This document shows, in pieces, positions 8,623 through 16,854 of a DNA stretch of 45,246 bases. Within the stretch, counting starts at the first letter, position 1. Each line of letters starts with the position of its first letter. This stretch comes from Flavobacteriaceae bacterium (GTDB taxonomy: Bacteria > Bacteroidota > Bacteroidia > Flavobacteriales > Flavobacteriaceae), in NCBI GenBank assembly GCA_029934835.1, contig JAOZLL010000011.1, forward strand, positions 1 through 45,246. The letters are read 5' to 3'. Made by a program: the position numbers and the translations under genes. The notes beneath the pieces are model-generated. The model ran no database searches, was not told the origin of the DNA, and saw only the letters and a program-made list of their open reading frames with translations.

Positions 8623-8767
8623 TCAATAAGTGCAAAAAAAATACTATTATAAAATATTCATACTCTTTCATGAAATGGGCATATCATAACAGGATAACTA
8701 TAAGCGAGTTGCATATATGACCTTTAAAAATAAAAATTAAGTTATGAGAAAATTATATAAGTTTCCA

Positions 8768-8775
8768 TAAATTTG
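8768..8775 (+). promoter_or_regulatory. -7 promoter box of the D-2-hydroxyacid dehydrogenase gene
   Basis: TAAATTTG matches TAnnTTTG. It gives a leader of roughly 50 nt that contains the modular repeat at 8805-8828. Confidence 0.5.
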
Positions 8776-8804
8776 AAGTCTTTTCAATTAACTTAATTTA
8801 AAAC

Positions 8805-8828
8805 TTTGCGCCTTTGCATCTTAGCGGT
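8805..8828 (+). repeat. Modular (TTTGCRYC)n-TTAGCGGT element, n=2
   Basis: The copy reads TTTGCGCC, TTTGCATC, TTAGCGGT and is followed by an A run that leads straight into the ATG at 8834. It has the same placement as the copy ahead of recA (41208-41223). Confidence 0.65.
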
Positions 8829-8833
8829 AAAAA

Positions 8834-9775
8834 ATGAAAAAAGTACTACTCCTCGATAACAACCATCCTATCTTACAAAAAGGTTTAGAAAAATTAGGCT
8901 ATCAATGTGTTACAGACTTGACAAGTTCTAAAACTGAAGTGGAACAATTTATCCACCAATATCAAGGGATTGTTATTCGTAGTCGGTTTAAAATTGATAA
9001 AACCTTTATTGATGCAACTAAAAATATGCTATTCATGGCGCGTGTTGGTGCTGGTTTAGAAAGCATTGATACCGAATATGCAAGCCAAAAAGGAATTCAA
9101 CTGATTGCAGCTCCTGAGGGAAATCGAAATGCCGTTGGTGAACACACTTTAGGAATGCTTTTATCATTATTCAACCACCTAAACAAAGCTGATCGAGAAA
9201 TTCGTCAAGGAAAATGGTTACGTGAAGCCAATCGAGGGATTGAACTAGATGGAAAAACTGTTGGAATAATTGGTTACGGAAATATGGGTAAAGCTTTTGC
9301 TAAAAAACTTCGTGGATTTGAGGTAAAAGTAATCTGCTATGATATTAAATCGGGTGTTGGCGATGGAAACTGCCAACAAGTTTCATTAAAACAACTCCAA
9401 GCCGAAGCAGATGTGGTAAGTGTTCATACGCCACATAATAAATTGTCCTATAAAATGATTAATACTGATTTTATTAATGTTTTTAAAAAGCCTTTTTATC
9501 TATTAAACACAGGTAGAGGAACTGCCGTAGTAACTGATGATTTAGTTGAAGGGCTTAAAAGCAAAAAAATATTGGGTGCTGGCTTAGATGTTTTAGAATA
9601 TGAAAAAATATCCTTTGAAAATCTCTTTGAAAACAAAGAATTACCCAAAGCGTTTAAATATCTCATTAAAACTGATAATGTACTTTTATCACCTCATGTT
9701 GCCGGTTGGACTATTGAGTCTAGAATAAAATTAGCTCAAGTAATTGTTGATAAAGTGAGATTATTACAACAGTAA
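8834..9775 (+). CDS. D-isomer-specific 2-hydroxyacid dehydrogenase (phosphoglycerate dehydrogenase-like)
   Basis: A 313-residue NAD-dependent dehydrogenase. The N-terminal substrate half has IVIRSRFKID and ARVGAGLESID. The Rossmann domain opens with GIIGYGNMG (GYGNMG at residues 147-152) and continues with VVSVHTPHN. The catalytic residues appear in order: Arg in LLNTGRG, Glu in GLDVLEYE and His in LLSPHVAGWT. There is no C-terminal ACT domain, unlike long SerA forms. The substrate could be 3-phosphoglycerate or another 2-hydroxy acid; no serine-pathway neighbour helps to decide. The gene is monocistronic and its start is immediately downstream of a modular repeat. Confidence 0.88.
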   Translation: MKKVLLLDNNHPILQKGLEKLGYQCVTDLTSSKTEVEQFIHQYQGIVIRSRFKIDKTFIDATKNMLFMARVGAGLESIDTEYASQKGIQLIAAPEGNRNAVGEHTLGMLLSLFNHLNKADREIRQGKWLREANRGIELDGKTVGIIGYGNMGKAFAKKLRGFEVKVICYDIKSGVGDGNCQQVSLKQLQAEADVVSVHTPHNKLSYKMINTDFINVFKKPFYLLNTGRGTAVVTDDLVEGLKSKKILGAGLDVLEYEKISFENLFENKELPKAFKYLIKTDNVLLSPHVAGWTIESRIKLAQVIVDKVRLLQQ

Positions 9776-9881
9776 ACTTCTCTGGTTTATAATCCTCAAT
9801 TCAGGTAATCCGTTTTTACCCAAAGATTTACTAAAAAGTGATACGATGACTTTATATAACTATACAAAACTTTTAAACATG

Positions 9882-9895
9882 AGGTCGAACTGAGG
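9882..9895. repeat. Second copy of the CCT(G/C)AGTTCGACCT motif
   Basis: The minus strand reads CCTCAGTTCGACCT, which matches 13 of 14 bases of the motif at 4778-4791. Both copies are intergenic. Here the surrounding bases also contain GAGGTC twice at 11-bp spacing. Confidence 0.35.
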
Positions 9896-9908
9896 TCAAC
9901 AATCCTGT

Positions 9909-10391
9909 TTATTCTTTAATGAGTTTATAGGTTGCAAACTGCTTTGTATCTTCATTTTTAACTAAAACAACATACACAGCACTTGGTAAATGCCCAAATA
10001 CAATACGTTTTGTATTAGTATTAACGAGTTGATGCCTTGCTACTTCTTTACCTAATAAGTCATAAATACTTATGTCATAAGTAGCGGCTGTTGAAAAACT
10101 AAGATTTACAAAGTTAACAGCTGGATTAGGATACATTTGAACACCTGATAATTGGGTATAGCTATCTAAACCCAAACTACTCATCATATCTGCTCCTATA
10201 AAACCTTCGGAAATATGAATACTTCCATTGGTATTTTCTTGTACGGCTACTTCGCCTAAGGTATAAACCATGCTTAGTGTTCCGTTTGTGGTGCTTACGC
10301 CACCACTATCGATACTGCTTTTTTTAATGGCTGTTTGGCTAAAGCTTAATAAGCTTGTAAACAGTATGAGTAAACTTGTGATGCTTTTCAT
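9909..10391 (-). CDS. 160-residue secreted protein with T9SS type A sorting domain (copy 1)
   Basis: This has a signal peptide (MKSITSLLILFTSLLSFSQ), a short domain (KKSSIDSGG...YTLGEVAVQE...ISEGFI) and a C-terminal sorting domain beginning QMYPNPAVNFVNLSF and ending YKLIKE. The short domain recurs in many Bacteroidota ahead of sorting signals; its function is not known to me. It lies 5 nt downstream of the fibre-like gene at 10397-11545 on the same strand, so the two are surely cotranscribed. A paralogue of identical length follows the other fibre gene (19453-19935). A role as export or surface-anchoring partner of the fibre protein is a hypothesis based only on this repeated pairing. Confidence 0.85.
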   Translation of the reverse strand: MKSITSLLILFTSLLSFSQTAIKKSSIDSGGVSTTNGTLSMVYTLGEVAVQENTNGSIHISEGFIGADMMSSLGLDSYTQLSGVQMYPNPAVNFVNLSFSTAATYDISIYDLLGKEVARHQLVNTNTKRIVFGHLPSAVYVVLVKNEDTKQFATYKLIKE

Positions 10392-10396
10392 AGGGC

Positions 10397-11545
10397 TTAT
10401 TTTTTATAGACTACAAAGTGTATTTTTGCATCATAGCCACCATCTGGATCTCCATCATATAGATTTCCATTGAGATCATACTGATGTATATAAAAAATTC
10501 GAGGTTGAATATAGCTATTAGTTGGACGAGAAAAAACAATTGAAGGTGTATCATCAAAACGACTTTGTGTGAGAGATACTTGTATATTATCTTCGCTTGA
10601 GAAATTTGGATCAGCAGATTCAATCTTGTATATACCTGTTTCTTCCCAAGTTACTGTAAACTCTTCTGAACCACTGGCAAAAGATACATAAGCGTCATTA
10701 TCAATTTTTGTAACATAAAAAGAACCATAAGCATATGCCTTCATATCAGCATCACCAGAATGTGCACTATGAATTTCATTCTCACCCATATCTAAATCAG
10801 TGGTAACTTCACCACCAACTGCAAGATTACCTGTAAGCTCAAGATCGCCCGAAATATTTGCGTTATAAGAAGCGTTTAAATCACCACCAAATAGATTTAT
10901 ATCGCCAAGGAGATCAATTCCTCCTGCAGAATAAATACTTCCTGTATGGTTTACTTTAAACTTTACATCACTTCCTACACTTGCCTCAATAAACTGCGCA
11001 GTTCCAGAGGTAGGTGCTGTTCCGTATTTTAGATTAATGATATCGTTACCTGATGAAGAAGAATCTACCACAAAATCAACTAATTCGCCGTTTGGAACCG
11101 TTGGTGCTTCTATATAAAGTCGTTCATCATGACTCATAGAGTCATCACCAATTACTACTCGATCAGTAGGCAATAATTTATCGGCTGCTTTAGCATGAGG
11201 TACTGCTTTAAAAGCGGTGGTTCCCATATCTATATAACCACTGCCACTATCAACAGCTACCTTTAAAAATTGTTCCTCACGCCAATCGATAGTTTCCCAA
11301 TCTCCTAGCTCTACTTCTCCTTCACCAATATTTAGGATAATAATACCATTGACATCTGTTGTGGTGCTATGGATTTCATCATAAACAAGTGTTGTTCCAT
11401 CTTGTAAAATAGTAAATTGAACGTCTACAAAGGCGTCTGCTAATACACTACCATCATCTGTAATGATGGCTTTGTAATTTATGCCTTGTTGTGCAAAACT
11501 TGTTGTTGCTAATAAAATTGCTAAATAGAATAGTGTTTTTCTCAT
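10397..11545 (-). CDS. Secreted fibre-like protein, short paralogue
   Basis: A 382-residue exported protein with signal MRKTLFYLAILLATTSFA, then a conserved N-terminal domain (QQGINYKAIITDDG, NGIIILNIGEGE, EEQFLKVAVDSGSGY, TAFKAVPHAKAA), a middle of short beta repeats (LDLLGDINLFGGDLNASYN, SGDLELTGNLAVGGEV), and a C-terminal domain starting GDADMKAYAYGS and ending FVVYKK. N and C termini match the 812-residue protein at 16855; the YadA-head repeats in between are absent here. Such proteins resemble tail fibres or trimeric adhesins, but I see no membrane anchor and no sorting signal in it. It is transcribed with the T9SS protein 5 nt downstream. Confidence 0.8.
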   Translation of the reverse strand: MRKTLFYLAILLATTSFAQQGINYKAIITDDGSVLADAFVDVQFTILQDGTTLVYDEIHSTTTDVNGIIILNIGEGEVELGDWETIDWREEQFLKVAVDSGSGYIDMGTTAFKAVPHAKAADKLLPTDRVVIGDDSMSHDERLYIEAPTVPNGELVDFVVDSSSSGNDIINLKYGTAPTSGTAQFIEASVGSDVKFKVNHTGSIYSAGGIDLLGDINLFGGDLNASYNANISGDLELTGNLAVGGEVTTDLDMGENEIHSAHSGDADMKAYAYGSFYVTKIDNDAYVSFASGSEEFTVTWEETGIYKIESADPNFSSEDNIQVSLTQSRFDDTPSIVFSRPTNSYIQPRIFYIHQYDLNGNLYDGDPDGGYDAKIHFVVYKK

Positions 11546-11597
11546 AATATTTAATTTTATGGTTTGTGTGTGTTTCTTTTTTGAATGAATCTTGCAT

Positions 11598-11605
11598 CAA
11601 AGGTA
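11598..11605 (-). promoter_or_regulatory. -7 promoter box of the short fibre-like gene
   Basis: TACCTTTG on the minus strand, perfect match, 52 nt before the ATG at 11545. Confidence 0.6.
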
Positions 11606-11658
11606 TCTATTAAGAAAGGTGAAATTTTGTTTGTTTTAGTATTGCAAGTAACTTTTGT

Positions 11659-11687
11659 ATATTCGTAGTGATTGAGTCCATATTCGT
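11659..11687. promoter_or_regulatory. Direct repeat ATATTCGT x2 at 21-bp spacing (candidate regulator site)
   Basis: ATATTCGT occurs at 11659-11666 and 11680-11687, exactly 21 bp apart (two helical turns), between the divergent fibre-like and histidine-kinase promoters. LytTR regulators typically bind two direct repeats on one face of the helix, and a LytTR regulator is encoded just downstream. The match to any known operator is unproven. Confidence 0.45.
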
Positions 11688-11748
11688 TTTTATTATCTCT
11701 TTTATTAGATAGAATACTGGAATTTATAAGTTAAACAGATAAATGTTA

Positions 11749-11756
11749 TACTTTTG
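11749..11756 (+). promoter_or_regulatory. -7 promoter box of the histidine kinase gene
   Basis: TACTTTTG matches TAnnTTTG and lies 24 nt before the ATG at 11781. Confidence 0.6.
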
Positions 11757-11780
11757 TACTTGGTGTTTTAAAGAAAATTT

Positions 11781-13784
11781 ATGAGAAAAATAGTACTTAT
11801 CCTTGTGATATTATTTACAAGTATTATTTCTGCACAAAACAAAATTGATAGTTTATTACAAGTGTTAGCTACTGAAAAAGTAGATACTGCTAAAGTGAGA
11901 GTTTATACTCATTTGGGAGATTTATATAATCGTTCTGTTCCAGATACAGCAATTTATTATTATAAAAAAGGGCTTCAAATTTCTGAAACTATTGATGATA
12001 AAAGATATACAGCAGAGAATCTACTAAAAATAGGGAGTTCTTATGAGGATAAAGGGGACTTTAAGAAAGCACAAACCTATTTACAAAAAGCATTAAACGA
12101 GTATGTAAAACTTAAAGACCAACAAGGCAAAGCCAATGTTTTTTATGCAATTGCTATTGTTTATAAATCACAAACAGATTATGATAAAGCAATTGAGTTT
12201 TATAAAAAATCTTTAAATATAAATGAAAAACTAGGTAATGAAATACATAAAGCGTATAACCTAGAAGGTATTGGAATACTCTTTTTTAGAAAAGGTCAAT
12301 ATGACAAAGCAATTGAATATTTTCAAAAGGGTTTGAAAATTATTGAAAATAGTGGCGATATATCTGATTTGGCACCTTCGTACATCAATTATGCCAATGT
12401 ATTATTAAGACAAGACCATATTAATGAAGGTATTGCCTATTATCATAAAGCCGAAAAAATAGCTAAAAAGAATAATGATTTAAAGACTTTAGGGGCTATT
12501 TATCTTAACTTAGGAGTTATTTATCGTTGGGAACCAGATTGGGATAAGTCAACTGAGAATTATAACAAAGCATTAAAAATTTTAACAGATTTCGGAGATA
12601 AACGTGTACTTACTAATCTGTATGATAATCTAGGAGTTAACTATGAAGAGCTGGGAAATAACAAAAAAGCACTAGATTATGCTCATAAGTCTTTAGCGCT
12701 AGCTAAAGAAATAGGAAATAAAGATAAAATCATAACTACAACAGGAAATATTGCAGCTTATTACAACAATATAAAGCAATATAAAAAAGCAATAATCTAT
12801 GCTAAAAAAAGTATTGCGCTAGCAAAGGAAAATGAAATATTAATAAGTCAAATGAATGTTTATGAACATTTATCTAATTCTTACAAAGGTCTCAACGACC
12901 ACAAAAAAGCCCTAGAATACAAAGTCTTAGAAGCAGAAATGAAAGACAGTATCTTTACTATTAAAAAAACAGAAAAAATAGAAGAAATACAAACCAAATA
13001 TGAAACCGAGAAAAAAGAACTAGAAATAGCAAAAAAAGCCATAGAAATAGACGTCTTAGAAAAAGATGCTAAAATGAATAAAATCTATCTAATTGCTACA
13101 GGATTAATTTTAGCACTCGCCCTACTCAGTGTATATTTATTTTACAGACAGCAATTAATGCAATCAAAACACAAAGCAGATTTGTTTAATCAAAAGTTGT
13201 TGCGCTTACAGATGAATCCGCATTTTATTTTTAATACATTGACCTCTATACAATCGTATATGTTCGAAAAAGACACCAAAAAGGCAGCAATGTATTTATC
13301 GGCTTTTTCTAAACTAACAAGGTCAATACTAGATGGCTCACGTAAAGATTTTGTGTCTTTACAAGAAGATTACGACAACAACGACAATTACTTAAAAATA
13401 CAACAAATGCGTTTTGATAACCTGTTTGATTATGCGATTAGCGTTGATGAAAGTATTGACCCAGATACGATACAAATTGCACCCATGTTAATACAACCTT
13501 TTATTGAAAATGCAGTAATCCATGGTTTTAAAGATATTAAATACCAAGGGCATCTTAAAATTGCCTACAAAAAAGTAAAAGACAGCATACAAATAACTGT
13601 AGAAGATAACGGAAAAAGTAATGGTATAGCAAATAAAGAAAATCATAAATCTCATGCATTGAGTATTACTAAAGAACGTTTGAGAATTCTTAATAAAAAG
13701 AGCCAAAAGGACATTACTTTTAAAATAAGCAATTCTGACAAAGGTTATAAAGTAGTATTTACAGTGCCTTTAAAAGTGGCATAA
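11781..13784 (+). CDS. TPR-containing LytS-type sensor histidine kinase
   Basis: The 667-residue protein has a signal peptide (to about residue 18), roughly eight tetratricopeptide repeats (about 40-385), a charged coiled coil (about 390-430), one membrane span (about 437-455), then a kinase domain. The phosphoacceptor is His481 in NPHFIFNTLTSIQSY, the HisKA_6 (LytS/YehU) signature, and ends with the nucleotide-binding motifs QPFIENAVIHGFK and VEDNG. The TPR part should be periplasmic, so the protein probably reads envelope protein interactions and signals to the LytTR regulator 23 nt downstream. It is transcribed divergently from the short fibre-like gene, a likely target. The classical G2 box is weak (SHALSITKERLRIL), which is common in this family. 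Confidence 0.92.
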   Translation: MRKIVLILVILFTSIISAQNKIDSLLQVLATEKVDTAKVRVYTHLGDLYNRSVPDTAIYYYKKGLQISETIDDKRYTAENLLKIGSSYEDKGDFKKAQTYLQKALNEYVKLKDQQGKANVFYAIAIVYKSQTDYDKAIEFYKKSLNINEKLGNEIHKAYNLEGIGILFFRKGQYDKAIEYFQKGLKIIENSGDISDLAPSYINYANVLLRQDHINEGIAYYHKAEKIAKKNNDLKTLGAIYLNLGVIYRWEPDWDKSTENYNKALKILTDFGDKRVLTNLYDNLGVNYEELGNNKKALDYAHKSLALAKEIGNKDKIITTTGNIAAYYNNIKQYKKAIIYAKKSIALAKENEILISQMNVYEHLSNSYKGLNDHKKALEYKVLEAEMKDSIFTIKKTEKIEEIQTKYETEKKELEIAKKAIEIDVLEKDAKMNKIYLIATGLILALALLSVYLFYRQQLMQSKHKADLFNQKLLRLQMNPHFIFNTLTSIQSYMFEKDTKKAAMYLSAFSKLTRSILDGSRKDFVSLQEDYDNNDNYLKIQQMRFDNLFDYAISVDESIDPDTIQIAPMLIQPFIENAVIHGFKDIKYQGHLKIAYKKVKDSIQITVEDNGKSNGIANKENHKSHALSITKERLRILNKKSQKDITFKISNSDKGYKVVFTVPLKVA

Positions 13785-13807
13785 ATATATTTAAAAATTA
13801 AAATTTT

Positions 13808-14560
13808 ATGTATAAAGTAGTATTAATTGATGATGAGAATAGAATTTCTGAAAGCTTAAAAAATATTTTAGAAACTCATGTAGCAAATATAGAGGTTGTT
13901 GCTATTGCAAATAATGTAGCTCAAGGAATAGAACAAATAAATACACACAAACCTGATATTGTTTTTTTAGATATTGAAATGCCCGACGGAACAGGTTTTG
14001 ATTTATTGAAAAGACTCTCAAAAATTGATTTTTCCCTAGTCTTTTGTACCGCATATGATCAATATGCTATTGAAGCTTTTAAATATAATGCTATTGATTA
14101 CATCCTAAAACCATTTGATGTAGAAGATGTTGTTGAGGCTGTAGAAAAGGCAAAGGAAAACTTAAAGATAAAACAGTTAAAAGAAAATGTAACACAACTG
14201 CTCTCATTTATAGAAGAGTCTAAAAAAACAAGCGATAAAATTGTATTAAAAACAGTAAAAGATATATTTGTTGTACAAATTGATAAAATTTATAATTGTC
14301 AATCAGATGGTGGTTATACCATTTTTAAGTTTAAAGATGACAAAGAAATTATTGTTTCTACTAATTTAAAAAATTACGAATCTATTTTATTTAAACACAA
14401 TTTCATTAAAACCCATCAATCACATATAGTAAACATAAATTATATTGAACGAATACGCAAAATAGATGGTGGGTTTGTTATATTAAAAAATGGAAGAGAA
14501 ATCCCTATTTCTAGTAGAAAGAAAGATGCTGTTTTTAATATTGTAACGCGATTGTTGTAA
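13808..14560 (+). CDS. LytTR-family response regulator
   Basis: A 250-residue two-domain regulator. The receiver domain (1-125) has the acidic pocket D8-D9, the phosphorylated Asp55 in FLDIEMPDG, Thr81 and Lys101 in LKPFD. A helical linker leads to a LytTR DNA-binding domain (about 140-250) with NCQSDGGYTIF, the FIKTHQSHIVNINYI segment and EIPISSRKK near the end. LytTR domains bind direct repeats about two turns apart; such repeats lie upstream of the kinase gene. It is the cognate partner of the kinase at 11781, with which it forms an operon. Confidence 0.95.
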   Translation: MYKVVLIDDENRISESLKNILETHVANIEVVAIANNVAQGIEQINTHKPDIVFLDIEMPDGTGFDLLKRLSKIDFSLVFCTAYDQYAIEAFKYNAIDYILKPFDVEDVVEAVEKAKENLKIKQLKENVTQLLSFIEESKKTSDKIVLKTVKDIFVVQIDKIYNCQSDGGYTIFKFKDDKEIIVSTNLKNYESILFKHNFIKTHQSHIVNINYIERIRKIDGGFVILKNGREIPISSRKKDAVFNIVTRLL

Positions 14561-14576
14561 GTAAAGTAACTCTATT

Positions 14577-14617
14577 AAAAACAAGATAAGAACTTATGAA
14601 GGTGGTTTCTTGTTTTT
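14577..14617. terminator. Bidirectional terminator between convergent regulator genes
   Basis: AAAAACAAGA (14577-14586) pairs perfectly with TCTTGTTTTT (14608-14617), with a smaller TAAG/CTTA stem inside the loop. It abuts the stop of the minus-strand TPR-HTH gene and follows the LytTR gene by 16 nt; A and T runs serve both directions. Confidence 0.75.
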
Positions 14618-16480
14618 CTATAGTTCTGTCAAAAAGGCATAAAGATCAATCCCTTTTTTTATAGCTAATTTCTTTCGGAGTCGATATCGTGCAACTTTAA
14701 CACTATCGGGTGAAATATTCAATAAAGCGGCGGTTTCTTTTATGTTTAGATTTAAACTAACTAAAGCTGCCAAACGGAAATCACTCGTACTTAAATCAGG
14801 GTTTAATTCTGTCAATTTCTTATTAAAGTCCTTTTTTACATTTTCAAAATATTTTTTGAATAAATCCCAGTCTTTATCCGTTTTTTGACTCTGATTAATA
14901 TCTCTGATTATAGATTTGAATTCTGATTTTGAAACCGTATCAGTCTTTGATGCCATCTTTTTCACCTTATCTCTCACATCTGATAATAACTTATTTTTTT
15001 GAAGCATATTCAAGGCATGTGTAGTCAGTTGTTTTGTTTTGTAATCAAGATCTGTTTGAAATTCTTTGTTTATAAGTTCTTTGTTTTGCAATTCAATATC
15101 TAATAACCTCTTTTCTTTTTTCTTTTTACTTATATAAAACAATGATAGCACAGAAAGTAAGGCAAGTGCTAGTATGATTGTAATTATCACAATACGTTGC
15201 CTACTCTGAATAACAGCAGCCTTCAGGTTTTCACTTTCATTTAATTTTTTTAAGTATGCTATCTCATTTTCCTTTTTTTCTGTTTCAAACTCTGTTTTTA
15301 AAACGGAAATAAACTCTTGTTTTTCATTATCTAAAATCGAATCTTTCAAAACAATATATTCTTCTAGGTGAAGTATCGCTTTGGTAGGTTTTTGTATTGC
15401 TTTGTAGGCATCTGTAAGATATTTATTTGCTGCCAACTGAACATCAATGTTGTTATTCTGAATGGCTAATTCAATGGCACGTTTGTTATGGTAAATGGCA
15501 CTATTATAATCTTGTTCTATCAAAAATAACTTACCAATACCCAAATGCGGTCCTGCATTATTCGCGTTTCTCTTTTTATTTAAAGAAATCGCTTGATTAA
15601 AATAGTATCGTGCTTGTTTATTTTTGTTTTGGCTAGAATATAATTCTGCTAAATTTTGAGATACAATGGCTTGCCCTCGTACTCTTTTTAGTTGTGTATT
15701 AATTTCTAAGCTCTTTTTATAATTTTCAATTGCTTGTAAAGTGTCATTTAATTGCTTGTTTACTACGCCTAAATTAGTGTAGCAGGCGGCCATCAAAGCA
15801 GAATCTTTTAATATCAAAACATCATCTAAGGCTTTGTTTAATAATGATTTCCCATTTCTAAAATCTTTTAGTTTGATATAAACACTGGCAATATTTAACT
15901 TGCTAATTGCTAATGATCTAGGTTTTGCATTATTTGCCTCCTTGATTTTTAATGATTTATACATATATACTAAAGTAGAATCTAACGTACTTGTCTTAGA
16001 GTATACAGAAGCTATATTGTTCAGTAATTTGGCATATTGTAAAGGTGATAATTCCTTTTTGAGTGAGTTGCTGAGTGTTTCATAAATAGTTTTGGCATCA
16101 TAATAATCAGTTAGGGCATTTTTATAATCATTTTTAAAATAATAATCAATACCTCTTGATAAATAGAATTTAATTGAGTTTAAAGAATCCTTAATAGCCA
16201 AAGCTTTCTCTAAACCTTTATTAGTGTAAAGTACGGCCGAATCATAGTCTCGTTTCATTAAGTAGGCACTTTCTATGAGTGAAACAGAACGGATATATTG
16301 TGAATCAGTAGTCACAGCATTTTCTAAAACACTTTTTGCTAAGAAAATAGATTGCTTTCCGTTTATATCAAGTAAACTATCTGCCGTGGTAAGTAGTTTT
16401 TCAAGTTTTTGGGTATCCGATTGTGAATATCCATTAAAACTTAAAAGAAAAAGAAAGGTAAAAAAGAAAATATTTTTCAT
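14618..16480 (-). CDS. TPR-transmembrane-HTH (LuxR-like) regulator
   Basis: The 620-residue protein starts with a signal (MKNIFFFTFLFLLSFNGYS), followed by tetratricopeptide repeats to about residue 380, a coiled coil (about 380-420), a single membrane span (VIITIILALALLSVLSLFYI, about 430-448), another coiled coil, and a C-terminal helix-turn-helix (DFRLAALVSLNLNIKETAALL then SPDSVKVARYRLRKKL) of LuxR/GerE type. It should therefore pass a periplasmic signal directly to DNA while staying in the inner membrane. Its sensor half resembles that of the kinase at 11781, including the shared LALALLSV in the span. It diverges from the large fibre gene across a repeat-rich region. Targets are not shown by sequence. 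Confidence 0.88.
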   Translation of the reverse strand: MKNIFFFTFLFLLSFNGYSQSDTQKLEKLLTTADSLLDINGKQSIFLAKSVLENAVTTDSQYIRSVSLIESAYLMKRDYDSAVLYTNKGLEKALAIKDSLNSIKFYLSRGIDYYFKNDYKNALTDYYDAKTIYETLSNSLKKELSPLQYAKLLNNIASVYSKTSTLDSTLVYMYKSLKIKEANNAKPRSLAISKLNIASVYIKLKDFRNGKSLLNKALDDVLILKDSALMAACYTNLGVVNKQLNDTLQAIENYKKSLEINTQLKRVRGQAIVSQNLAELYSSQNKNKQARYYFNQAISLNKKRNANNAGPHLGIGKLFLIEQDYNSAIYHNKRAIELAIQNNNIDVQLAANKYLTDAYKAIQKPTKAILHLEEYIVLKDSILDNEKQEFISVLKTEFETEKKENEIAYLKKLNESENLKAAVIQSRQRIVIITIILALALLSVLSLFYISKKKKEKRLLDIELQNKELINKEFQTDLDYKTKQLTTHALNMLQKNKLLSDVRDKVKKMASKTDTVSKSEFKSIIRDINQSQKTDKDWDLFKKYFENVKKDFNKKLTELNPDLSTSDFRLAALVSLNLNIKETAALLNISPDSVKVARYRLRKKLAIKKGIDLYAFLTEL

Positions 16481-16854
16481 GCTTGGGAGTAATTTTTTAT
16501 AAAAAACTAGGTTTTAATATCCAAAATAACAGTAAAAATAGCCTAAATAGAATAAATTCTTATTTATACCATGTATACCTCATTGAATACACAGCAAATT
16601 TAGTGAAAAGGAAATGACTTTAGATAAAAAATTAACGCAACATATTATTACCTAAATATCAGTATGTTATAATTTTTATTATCCTTATTTGTTTACCTTA
16701 AGTATACCTCAAAAAAATAATTGTTTACCTCGTGTTTACCTCATTAAATAGTGCGTGGATCTTTCTTGTCATTTATTTGCACCTGAATTAAATAGTAACA
16801 AATTGTCTGCCAACAGCGCATGACTTTCAACTTTTTATCTTAATACTATATATT
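16481..16854. other. 374-bp divergent intergenic region upstream of the large fibre gene
   Basis: No gene is present. The region holds at least five good GTWTACC repeats, mostly followed by TYA or TCA, at 16573, 16691, 16702, 16723 and 16734. A weak -7-like TTTATTTG at 16772-16779 would give a leader of about 70 nt. The spacing of the last four repeats (11, 21, 11) keeps them on one helix face. Confidence 0.6.
16691..16750 (+). promoter_or_regulatory. Array of GTWTACC direct repeats (candidate operators)
   Basis: GTTTACC at 16691, GTATACC at 16702, GTTTACC at 16723 and GTTTACC at 16734; the 16573 and 16734 copies extend to TCATTRAATA. Steps of 11, 21 and 11 bp are whole helical turns. The array is just upstream of the likely promoter of the fibre gene, a position suited to an activator. 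Either the TPR-HTH protein or the LytTR regulator could bind it. Confidence 0.5.
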
